NCBI GenBank assembly: GCA_013399305.1
Contig: VXAI01000046.1
Location: 867,340 to 931,339, forward strand
DNA from: Rostratula benghalensis
Taxonomy: Eukaryota; Chordata; Aves; Charadriiformes; Rostratulidae
DNA: 64,000 bases
Direction: 5' to 3'
A program made the position numbers and the translations under genes. The notes under the pieces are model-generated. The model searched no databases. It was not told the origin of the DNA and saw nothing but the letters and a program-made list of their open reading frames with translations. Shown here one piece after another: positions 53,314 through 62,635 of this stretch. Numbering within the stretch: position 1 is the stretch's first letter; every line of letters starts with the position of its first letter.

Positions 53314-54072
53314 GAATTACTACAGCGATTTATAGTTAATCCTTCAGAAGAAATAAAGACAACCAATTTCAACCAGGTACAGCTGGGTTAGGCTGCAAAG
53401 GAACCAAACCCTGAATCCTATCCAGCAGCTGGTATTAAATGCTGCTGCAACTATCAATCTATGGGTTGTTTAGTTGCAACTATCATTGCTTTCTGCTTTC
53501 CAGGGCACATAAGGGATTAGACTTTATTATGAATGACTTAAAGATGCTAACCCCCTTGCACAACAAAACTGCAAGCCTTCAGATATGCTATGGATTTTAC
53601 TAGTTTAAAATGCTAAAAGTATTAACTCAGCTTTCTATTTTTCTAAATGAAGATAATAATGATAAGGTTTAATATCATTATTGTTCTTCATTTGCAAAGG
53701 TAGATCACAACAATACACTTTTAACTCTGTGGACGTGAACACAGCTGCAACTTATACCATTCTGAAAATGCAGGCATGATGTTTGGTAGTAAACTCATCA
53801 CTAGTAGGTAGCACATTGGAGTGTACATACAATAGGCTTGAGACAGTATTTTAGGAATATCATTGTGAGCTCATTCTAACACTTGCCACCAATTGCAGCT
53901 GATTCTTAAAACTTAATAAAACACCATGAAAAAAATCTTGTTAAAAATGAAATCTCTGTTCTTTGAATGCTCCAGGAACAACCTAGAGAAAGTAACCATT
54001 TGAATTCCCTGAAGTTCATACATCTGCTGTACCTTGCTGTACCTGAAACATGCCATGAATTACATTACTAAC

Positions 54073-54107
54073 CTGTAGCGTTTGCCTCTAACAGTGTCCA
54101 AACACAA
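54073..54107 (-). CDS. Weak candidate 35-bp exon
   Basis: Minus strand: acceptor CTTCCTCTTGTTTATAG, 35 bases, donor GTTAGT. In zero phase it reads LCLDTVRGKRY plus two bases, which is compatible with the zero-phase end of 54463-54540. An alternative frame also stays open. The splice sites are good, but the short length makes a chance match possible. Confidence 0.25.
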
Positions 54108-54462
54108 CTATAAACAAGAGGAAGAAATAATCATGCTCTTGCTGGACAACTTCCAGGGCCCAGTAATTTCCCTTATCATTGCACCACAGGCACTTTGTAA
54201 TGGAAACTGATCTTGTACTAACAGACCCTAAGCTCACTCAAGACTATTCTCTTTTCACAAAATTCTTCAAGAAATTACAAAAATGCTATGCATTGTAAGG
54301 CATGCACTTATAACTCTAATTTTAAGATGTCTTGGCAGAAGCCAGCTGAAATTAGTGGTATGATCACATTATTGATTAAGAGATTCTGCAATAAACACAA
54401 TTAAGAAAGAATAATAAAATACCTATGTGAGAACAAGGAAACAGTGAAACACCCCAACTTAC

Positions 54463-54540
54463 ATGTTCAGCGAAAGTGCAGGGATGCCGTAGCAATACTC
54501 TGACATATTTGCTCTTGACATATTTGGGAATGGTTTTAAA
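54463..54540 (-). CDS. Weak candidate second exon, partly CR1-derived
   Basis: Minus strand: acceptor ACCTTCTTTCAG, 78 bases, donor GTAAGT. The zero-phase frame is open (KYVRVLLRHPCTFAEH at its end). A second frame contains ATG codons (MSEYCYGIPALSLN). The donor is excellent. However, the acceptor and first 10-13 bases belong to the CR1 fragment at 54528-54775, so this is either a CR1-exonised exon or chance. If real, the CR1 insertion has supplied the 3' splice site. No homology recognised. Confidence 0.25.
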
Positions 54541-54775
54541 CTGAAAGAAGGTAGATTTAGATTAGGTATGAGGAAAAAATTGAAGGTGGTAAGCCATTGG
54601 CCCTGGTTGCCCAGAGAAGCTGTGAATGCCCCATCCCCAGAGGTGTTCGACGCCTAGCTGGCTGGGGCTTTGATCAACCTGGTGTGGTGGGAAGTGTCCC
54701 TGCCCATAGCAAGGGGGTTGGGGCTAGATGACCTTCAAGGTCCCTTCTAACTTTTAATATTTTGTGAGTCTATGA
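54528..54775 (+). mobile_element. CR1 LINE 3' fragment
   Basis: Reads as a CR1 tail on the plus strand: 'aatggttttaaactgaaag', 'ggtagatttagattagg', 'ggttgcccagagaagctgtg', 'aagtgtccctgcccatagca', 'ggttggggctagatgacctt' and 'caaggtcccttctaa', ending near 'tgtgagtctatgac'. It sits about 0.1 kb downstream of the CpG island in the first intron of the inferred gene, and its left edge overlaps the candidate exon at 54463-54540. Confidence 0.9.
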
Positions 54776-55217
54776 CTTGCATGTAATTTTATGGCTTAAT
54801 GTTTCAAGTTCTACTTAAAAAAAAAAAAAAACCAATCAAAAAACAAAACCGAATATCTACTAGTCACCTACAAACGCAAATTTCGGCACCTGCAGGGCCC
54901 AGAGACCGAAACGCGCCGTTTGCCCGCCCGCAACCACGGGGAAGAAGGCCCCGGGCCGCCCCAGCGCTCACCCTGTCGACAAGCAGGTCCAAGCCCCGCT
55001 CCAGACCGCGGGGGAGGATGGGGACCGACGTTCCGCTTCACTTAGAGCGGCACTCCCCGCGCAACCCCGCGTACCGTACGCGAGAGGCGGCCCCCAGCCC
55101 GCGGGTCGGCGGCCTCTCCTCAGCGCTGAGGGAGCTCGCGCTGCCGGGCCGTTCCCTGGGCGCCAAAGGCACGAGGTAGCGAGAGCGCGTGCCACGTAAC
55201 CCCCCTCACCACACACA

Positions 55218-55227
55218 CCCCGCCCCC
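55218..55227 (-). promoter_or_regulatory. GC box (Sp1/KLF-like)
   Basis: CCCCGCCCCC on the plus strand, GGGGGCGGGG on the minus strand, a consensus Sp1-family site near the middle of the CpG island. Confidence 0.6.
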
Positions 55228-55232
55228 TCCTC

Positions 55233-55243
55233 TGCGCAGGCGC
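55233..55243. promoter_or_regulatory. NRF1-like site
   Basis: TGCGCAGGCGC, one mismatch from the palindromic NRF1 consensus, six bases from the GC box. NRF1 and Sp1 pairs are common in TATA-less housekeeping promoters. Confidence 0.5.
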
Positions 55244-55335
55244 GAGGCGCTCGCGGCCGTTCCAGGTGTATTTGGTTTTGTCAATCCGCATCCCACCGCG
55301 GAGTAAAACGCGAAACTCCAAACAGCGGAACCTTC

Positions 55336-55344
55336 CACTTCCTG
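55336..55344. promoter_or_regulatory. ETS-like site
   Basis: CACTTCCTG (minus strand CAGGAAGTG), a good ETS/GABPA core inside the CpG island, on the far side of the inferred start region. Confidence 0.4.
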
Positions 55345-55530
55345 CGAGCTGTGCGGAATCCCTCGTGAAAGGTCAAGTAACGTGACCTGGGATTTGTGAC
55401 AATGGAATTGGCCACGGGCTGCCTGAGGGTGCTGGTCCGGTTGTGCCAGAGCGGGCATGGAACAGGCGGTGGTGAGCTGCCGGGAGACTGCACGTCCCTG
55501 TTGTGTGGGATGAATGCGCTTCTGCCGCAG

Positions 55531-56059
55531 CCACACCTTGATTGCTCTGCCGTCACACTGATGATTTTTGACTGGCAAAGCACTTCACTGAAAAACAGAT
55601 GAATTACAAGGAAAGAATTGCAAGACGCCAAAACTCGGAATGCCAGCCCAACTGAGGCCTAGCAGGCACTGCTGCTCCAGGAGGTTACAGCCATCTTCCT
55701 GAAAATCCAAACCACTTCCTTCACCTGGTCTCCACGGGGCAGCAACAGAGCCTAATCCTGCCAGGTGACACCAAAGCTGTGGGTACACAGGACACAAGCC
55801 GTCATGAGCAACGCACCACGGGATTAGACCTCTGGGAAATGGGGCCTGGTTGCCCTCCATCAGTCTGTCGGGGCGCTGCTAGTGCTTCTGTAAGGCTGTA
55901 ACGCAGGCGACGCGGCCTTTTGCAACATGGCCATATTCTGCTCACTCCTCAATGCGAGGAAGGATTCCCTCTGCATGCGGTACCCGTGCTGAGAATTGTA
56001 CTTAACTCGCAAGAAACTCTGGAAGAATAAATCAACCAACTGAGAAATAAATCGTGTCG
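55531..56059. other. Short spacer between the THSD4-like gene end and the CpG island
   Basis: About 0.5 kb of moderate G+C. A plus-strand frame at 55396-55602 and a minus-strand frame at 55585-55860 are open but have no splice context or recognisable product. Confidence 0.5.
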
Positions 56060-59000
56060 CAGAAATTAATCTTGAATTACTTTATTTTTCACAATAATAA
56101 AAAATAAATTAGTCATAAACAAAAATAGTTAACATTTTTTCATCAAAGAGAAAATGTATACAGTATGAAAAGGATGCTGTACAGTTCTGGTTCAGGTGCA
56201 TTGCCATGGATACAGATTCCTGAACGAGTCAGAAAGCAAACTGCCTATACTCGCCTCCTTTAATTCAATCAAGGAACTGGCTAATCAGAAAGTTTAGAAA
56301 ATTGTATTATGGATTTCCAGTATGACATATATACAAAAATATATATGTAATACCTCTGCTATAAAATTCCCTAAAAAGCTGGGTTAGTATAATGAAAAAG
56401 CTGGACAAAATTTGAATGGTATATGTAAATAAATACATATTAGGTCCCTTTTAATAAAAAATCTGCCTATTCTAAACATTTGAAATATTTGGTGCAGTGG
56501 CTTGTACCATAGACACAGCTCAGAATTCTATATTTCCCATAGACATCTTGTATTTACAAATAACAACAAAATAAGTTATAATAAAGTATATCCTTCTGCC
56601 AAAATCAATTACGAGGGTCAAGTAGGCAATTTCATACATAATAAAAACATTAGGGTTTCTTTTGTCTCCAGTCCTTCCTGATCCTCTATGTAGATCCTGA
56701 GTGACTACGATGGGACTTCACAAGCTCATACGTACCCAACCCCTGCCAAGGCCACTGTCTCCAGAGAACCAAACACAGCGTGGACAGAACAGTTCAGGGC
56801 AAGCAGAAATGACAAGCTGTCGCTGGAAGGTCAATGATTTTTTAAAGTTAAGCTCTCCTCCAGATACAGTAAATGGGGACATAGAAGACTGGGAACTCCC
56901 ATTCTTAAGAACTTATGGTTGCTAAAAGCTGAGAACCAAAAAGCTGAGCTGAGGTCTGCTGTGACTTCTCTTAAACAGAATTCTCTCCCTTTCGCCAGGT
57001 CTGAATTTCACCCCCACTAATGAGATACTATTATGATGACAACTTCGCTTTAAAATATATTGAAAATGCTTAGTGGATGATTTTTCATTTCTGATGTAGA
57101 AATAATTATTTTGTTCCATTTTCTAAACAGCTATTGTATTCTCCACATTCTGCAAGCTTAGGAGTAACAGATGTTTACTTCCAGTGTTCAAAATCTCAGG
57201 TTTTATGTTCCAATCACAAACATGCATATAAATTATCTGCTCAATACACAGAACAGCTCTAAAGAAGTCAGAGACACTAAGTGTAAGACTCAAGAAAACC
57301 AGGCAGACACACAGTTTCTCCTTTTTGAGTGTGAAAAGGATAATTACCTTTTCTTATGCAACAGATGTGAGAGTGAAGGGTCACTACATACTTCAACAGC
57401 TGTGCAATCACAGGTTTACTCTACAGGAATTTATTCCCTAGGTAGGTTAATACTGTGCATTTTAAACTAGCTAACATGGACAGACACACACACAAATAAT
57501 TGCTGGGCTAACAGGAATATAGCTCTCAATAGCTGGGGTTATTTCTAATAGATTCTTACCTACCAAATGACCAGTTCAGGATTTTCAGTAATTCTGGCAA
57601 AATTGAATAATGTAATCTAAAGGACAAAGGGATGGAGGTGAGATAAGAGGATGAGAAGAACACTTGTGGATGTAAAAGGGAGACAGGTCAGGATGAGGCT
57701 GAAGGAAAGCAAAGCCCTGGAAAGCCCATTTTACTCATGACAGTATAGATTGGAAAGAGTAGAAGCAAAGTATTTCCTTCAACCTTCCCTTTTTTCCAGC
57801 ATCTGCCTCCTTCCTCCCTTGGTGGTGACACAGATATAAGCAAAGTAAGTAGCCAGGTCCTGGCAATACTGCTGCCCCATCTGGAGTTCTGTCCTGCACG
57901 TTCATGTACTCACTTGAGTCAGGGGTATGCTGACGACCTTTATCAAGTCTATGAACAAATAACCTAAAATATTTACATTAACATGTCAAAAACTTAACAT
58001 GCTCTGCAACACACTGGGCTTTTTCTGTATAAAAGGACCAAACTCTGAACTGCACCATATTGTCCTAGGAATGGGATCTAACAACATATGCTAGGATCTG
58101 AAATGGTGCAGAAGCTAGAAAACCCTGATGGACTCCTGATAACTTGATAAATGACTGCACCAGCAGCCCTCAGTTCCAGAAGGAACATTCTTGGAGACAC
58201 AGAGCCTGCCCTGGATGGAGCCAATTTTGGCGAGCTGCAGGTCTACACAACGTAAAAGCTGTACGCGGATGTTACCCCTATAAGCAGTTAGATTGCTTAG
58301 ACTCTTTAAATCAACAATCGACAGCAGTATTCCAATGCTTACCCAGGTCTTACCGCATGGTGTAAGATGAAAATCTTTATAGGCGAGGAAGGACTTTTTT
58401 CCCACCATTCTGAGGGATTTTGACTGATGTTAAAATATCAGAAAAAGGAATTAAAGCATTCAAACTCGTAAGCCTGCATAATTTCTTATTTATATTGGTT
58501 GTACACCTGCTCTAAGTCTACTGCATTCATTAAGGCTACCTCTGGTTTACAGTGAAAGTAAAATCAGGCCCTCTCCAGGCATCATCCTAAATTGGTGCAC
58601 TGCTCTATTAAAACAAACATTTGCTGTAGTCACAATTTCAAAAGTGCACTTTATGTGATGGTAGGTAATATTAGTACATCAAAGTGCTGAAAAGAAGGGT
58701 TTCATTTTGCAGGAACAACTATTTTGATTATGCTGACACACAAGAAGAGATGATAAATGATTAAGTTCAGCAGTATTCCGACAGTTTCCTTATCATTAGA
58801 GATTTAATTAGGTGAAGCAATTCTTTTTTAATCTGGTACATCTGAAAACTGTCCCTTATTTAAAAAAAAAAAAAAGAAAAGTACAACTTGTATAGTGATA
58901 ACTCACTGCATTCAATTCACAAAGGTGTATACCTTACATATATACATACCTTAGCATAATACAAGGTTATGTGTATGTATATATTCTTTGATATTTAGCT

Positions 59001-61476
59001 CCCATGAAATCTATTAACTATAGTAGCAGCTTAATGGTGCCTACAACATGATCATCTTGGTAATATAACCCAATGGCCATATATTGCAGAGTAAAATTAA
59101 CATATTTTTTAAAAGACCAGGATGACCTGTCTACGTGCTGAGTTGCTGACTGTCTCACAGCCAAAAGTGTATGCAAGCAGATTCTTTCCTATTAACTGAT
59201 GGCAAACCCCATTGCCTCTGCATTTCATTTACCTTGTGGTTTTCAGAAAGCCTTTTATGGATCAAGTATTTCCCTCAAGCTGACAGGACACACTTCCTTG
59301 GGACAAAAGAGACAACAGCAAAAATTATATACTGTATATTAAGATTTGCTGCACTGAGATATTCATGTGAAAATCTGTATTACATATACTGGATCCCAGA
59401 GCTGTTTATTCTGCACTTTCTCCATGTCATTTTTTGGTCAAGAATCTGGGGAATATAATGTCACAAATCTGTAAGTTATCTTTAAGGATAAATCTTCATA
59501 ATACAAGGGAAAAGGACTGTAAAAGATTAATGTACTTCAATGGAAGGTTATCTAATTAGCATTTCTGTTTCTAACAGCTTTATATCCATTAATTATACTG
59601 AAAAGGCCCAAACCAAGCTGGACAGAAACAGCCAATAACATTATTTGTTCATAGTCACAAAGAGTAACTTCAAGATTTAGGGAAAACACTTCTCCATTTC
59701 ACTTAGCCAAACAGTAATAGTTCATCATGTCTGAAATATATTTTTCACAAGTGGCCAAATCAAAAAAATCTAAGGTTTGTCTCAATCCAAAGCAGCTTTT
59801 AGATGTCAGATGTTCCATTTTCCTGTGGCTTCTGGCACACAAACCGATGTGACCCCACCAGCAGCCTTGGCCTCCCAGTGCCCCATTCTCTCTTCTACAT
59901 CCTCTCCACCAAAGTAGGAGGAAGAAAAGAATACACAATGAGGCTTAAGCAAGGTTCTTCATTGGTAGCAGAATACCTTAATCACTATTACATTACATCA
60001 CTGGCAGTGACTTAACATAGATTGTTAAAACTGTTTTTCAGCTCAGACAACAGGCACCTCAGAAATAGATGCATGGTTGGCTAACATTAATTTACAAGCA
60101 AGATGCTGTAATAAACAGCTGGATAAGGAGAGGTGTTATTTTTTCCCTCAGACATATTTACACATTTCAGGTGAAGGCTAGAGATTGTGCAGGTAATCCA
60201 AAAACTTTAATCTGCACTGCACAGCACATTCTGTTTGCGTTTAGCAAGTCCCAAGCCTGCTGAGAACAGTAATTGCAGAAATGAAAAATCATCACCTAAA
60301 TTCAGCTCTAAGTCTGGAGCCATTCTTGAGTAGTAGAAAACGTTGGTATGAATAGATCTGTGGGATGAAATACTGACTAGAAAAACACAAGTTGTAATAA
60401 CTGATCAAAACCCTAAGAATGTCAATAGCTAAGATCTCTTTTTTACAGCTACTCAGCTACTACACTCATACTGCTGCCTGTTACCAAGAGTAACAGACAA
60501 CTATAAAGCACAGAGGTCTGCATCCTTCATCCTTTGGTGGTTGCTTCAGAAACTGGTGACAAAGTACTTTGGTGTGGTAGTTATTAAGCAATAGTGCAGA
60601 GACAAGACATCAGGCAAGATACCAGTTCACTGGAATAACTGCCCTACAGCAAAGAGAGCATGACAACGGGAACAATCACTGTTTTTACACCAGAAAAGGT
60701 TCTTCACCTTTCTGGTAAACCTGTCTCACTGACTTAAAGGGCTAGGCACTGGTGGCACTCTGGTAGGCAATGTACTTTAAAATTCGTACAAAATTAGAAA
60801 AGTGTAAATTCAAGAGTTTATGAATTAAATATAAAGGCACTTATTGGCAGTCAATTGTATATATATTTGCTGCCTGAGGACAGGAAGTTAAATAGAAGTA
60901 CAACTGAGAGAACATACCAGTGGCTCTCATTTAGTATGAATGGACTGAAGTAATTAAAACTACACATTAGAGTGCTAAGAAACTGATGATAAATTGGTCT
61001 TCAAGGGTCTGCTTCTTTGTGAAGTGCTTTTTCTCATATGCATGTTTCATTGATTTAGTTGTCTAATTTAAGGTAGTCCAAAATACCAAGTAAGAGTAAG
61101 CACTTGGAAAATAATGCAGCAGCTGCATCCATACTGGTCAGCTATCTCCAGTAATTGCTTGCGATTGATTTCACTTTCATGGATTTCACAATACTAAGGC
61201 TGATATGTTCTTTAAATAATTATCTGATGAGCAGGTGCAAAGAATAGTATCATTAAAAACTAATGCTTCAAAAAGATCACGGTTTTACAACAAACGTTTT
61301 AAAGAAGATAACTGCACAGTAACTGAAAGTGTGTGAGATTTAACCATAGACTTGATGTATTCAGCAACATAAAAAAAACAACCCATCTCTAAGAAGCTAA
61401 AACCTGCTGTAATCAAAACAGTAACACTGTTCATGCTCCATCTGAAGATTGATGTTGCCGCTTTGAGGAGTATTTG
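56060..61476 (-). other. THSD4: Long 3' UTR of the THSD4-like gene (approximate 3' end)
   Basis: After the TAA at 61477-61479 no further good coding exon is seen on the minus strand until the CpG island near 55.5 kb. A canonical AATAAA (TTTATT on the plus strand) lies at 56081-56086, followed by mixed sequence. I infer a UTR of about 5.4 kb in the last exon. It is AT-rich with several short poly-U/A runs (for example 58860-58875). Open frames in this span on either strand are short and show no family match. Earlier poly(A) sites may exist, and the exact cleavage point is a guess. Confidence 0.55.
56081..56086 (-). terminator. Probable poly(A) signal of the THSD4-like gene
   Basis: AATAAA on the minus strand, within an AU-rich context that also contains AAAAATAAAG. 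It is the last canonical hexamer before the CpG island, so I take it as the distal end of the transcript. Cleavage would fall about 10-30 bases lower in coordinate. Confidence 0.45.
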
Positions 61477-61619
61477 TTATCTGCGTCCTAGAAACCCTGG
61501 TTGTCTGTTTGCCACACGGGTGCAGGATGCACAGCAGGCTGTTTTGTAATAAGTGTAGACACAGAGCCGGGCCTGAACCACCACATTGCAATTGTAGTAC
61601 TTATCTTTGCAGTTCTCAT
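61477..61619 (-). CDS. THSD4: Terminal coding exon encoding a PLAC domain of a THSD4-like protein
   Basis: The acceptor TTTCTCCACAG precedes 46 codons plus two bases and a TAA stop at 61477-61479. The peptide starts DENCKDKYYNCNVVVQARLC, continues VYTYYKTACCASCTRVANR and ends QPGFLGRR. Six cysteines in the C-x6-C...C-x(n)-CC-x2-C arrangement mark a PLAC (protease and lacunin) domain, the usual C-terminal module of ADAMTS-like proteins, papilin and some proprotein convertases. Together with the preceding TSP1 exon this is the end of an ADAMTSL-type secreted matrix protein. The 'VVVQARLCVY.YYKTACCASC' wording is what I associate with THSD4 (ADAMTSL6), with ADAMTSL4 as the next candidate. The gene body lies above position 64000. 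Confidence 0.85.
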
Positions 61620-62490
61620 CTGTGGAGAAAAAGCAAGAGAGCACAAGCTGAAGAAAACAGTATTCAAGCAATGAATAACCAACCCCCTTTCTTTTCACCA
61701 TGTGAAATCCCTTGGACCTGTACTTAAACATTCATTGTCACTTTAAAATAGACCTTTTTCAGGATTTTCTACATTTAATATGTCATGGTATATTAATAAC
61801 ACATGAAACTGTGGAAGAAATGTACCTATCCCCATTTATACTGGCGGGGGAGGGGGCACATAATATTGGTATACCATTATTTAATATAGTTATCTTGAAT
61901 TATATTGAACAATAATTCTCAACTGAAAATTGCTGAAGAATGGAAGAGTTAAAACTGTTTCTAAATACCTGCATCTTCATTTGCCTAGTCATTCTTATTA
62001 GTATTAAAATCAAATCTGTATTAGACAAATGACTAATTCCAATGCCAAATTATGTGTATGCATATATTTACTATATGTAAAAGAAAATTGTTTAATTGCC
62101 CTTAATGTCTTAGTTTAATGTTACTGGTTCTCACAGAACCTTTTACCACATACCATATATTGTATGTGATCCTTTTCTGCTTTAAAGACTGCCAAATGAA
62201 ACTTTGAGAATGCAAGGAAGCTGCCTAAACACACCCTATATGTACCATTTTCACAGAACCAGATTTCTCACATTCTCAGCAACTTTACAAATAAGCCAGT
62301 TTCTTACTTGTTACAAGGAAAACATTTTTAATCAGAGATGAAAACCTACTTTTAGACCTCAAAGAAGAACTGTAAAAATAAAACCCTGATCTTGATAAAG
62401 AAAATATACTCTAAAACTTCTGCAAGATTATTAAGTATGTTCTCCACTAGATGGAGTTCCACAGTTAAAACAGAAGCTGCCTCTTCCTAC

Positions 62491-62635
62491 CTATTTCAGG
62501 GACACAGTCTTGTGTGTTACATGGTTCTTTTTCTTCAGGTTTAAGCTGTGGATCACACTGAGTACTGGCTGTCATGTCATCTGATAGACATCGTACCTCT
62601 CGAACCCGAAATCCTCCTTCACAGGATTTGGAACA
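62491..62635 (-). CDS. THSD4: Exon encoding a thrombospondin type-1 repeat, penultimate coding exon of a THSD4-like gene
   Basis: On the minus strand a TTTTGTGTTTCAG acceptor is followed by 145 bases open in one frame and a GTAGGAAG donor. The 48 codons begin CSKSCEGGFRVREVRC and end CNTQDCVPEI, the cysteine and SCG/SCEGG..R.V.C pattern of a TSP1 repeat of the ADAMTS/ADAMTSL type. One spare base (G) at the donor joins the two spare bases (AT) of the next exon at 61477-61619 to make Asp, so the phases agree. Proteins of this family are secreted and bind extracellular matrix, in particular fibrillin microfibrils in the case of THSD4. The exon upstream lies outside the window. The domain call is firm. 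The gene name rests on remembered similarity of the C-terminus and is less certain. Confidence 0.82.

Larger units (their letters stand above)
54972..55250 (-). other. Inferred first exon of the unidentified minus-strand gene (5' end approximate)
   Basis: A strong donor GTGAGC (minus strand) follows ...GTCGACAGG at 54972. The exon would start somewhere in 55100-55350, near the GC box and NRF1-like site. No ATG opens a frame that runs into the donor. One frame (…ILPRGLERGLDLLVDR) is open for about 20 codons after a TGA but lacks an AUG, so the exon is either 5' UTR or uses a near-cognate start such as the ACG in that frame. I favour untranslated. Confidence 0.4.
54880..55530 (-). promoter_or_regulatory. 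CpG island, likely promoter of a minus-strand gene (possibly bidirectional)
   Basis: A sharp rise in G+C and in CpG dinucleotides stands out from the AT-rich surroundings, densest at 54890-55260. It holds a GC box (55218-55227), an NRF1-like site (55233-55243) and an ETS-like site (55336-55344). No TATA box is evident. A strong donor on the minus strand at 54966-54971 points to transcription toward lower coordinates. The island lies just past the 3' end of the THSD4-like gene, so a plus-strand antisense transcript is also possible. The overlapping long open frames on both strands are typical of CpG islands and none is convincing as protein. Confidence 0.8.

Noticed and set aside
54799..55631. 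Long open frames on both strands through the CpG island (up to 152 codons)
   Set aside because: Stop codons are rare in GC-rich DNA. Several frames are open at once on both strands, none has a recognisable protein pattern, and none connects properly to a splice donor with an ATG.
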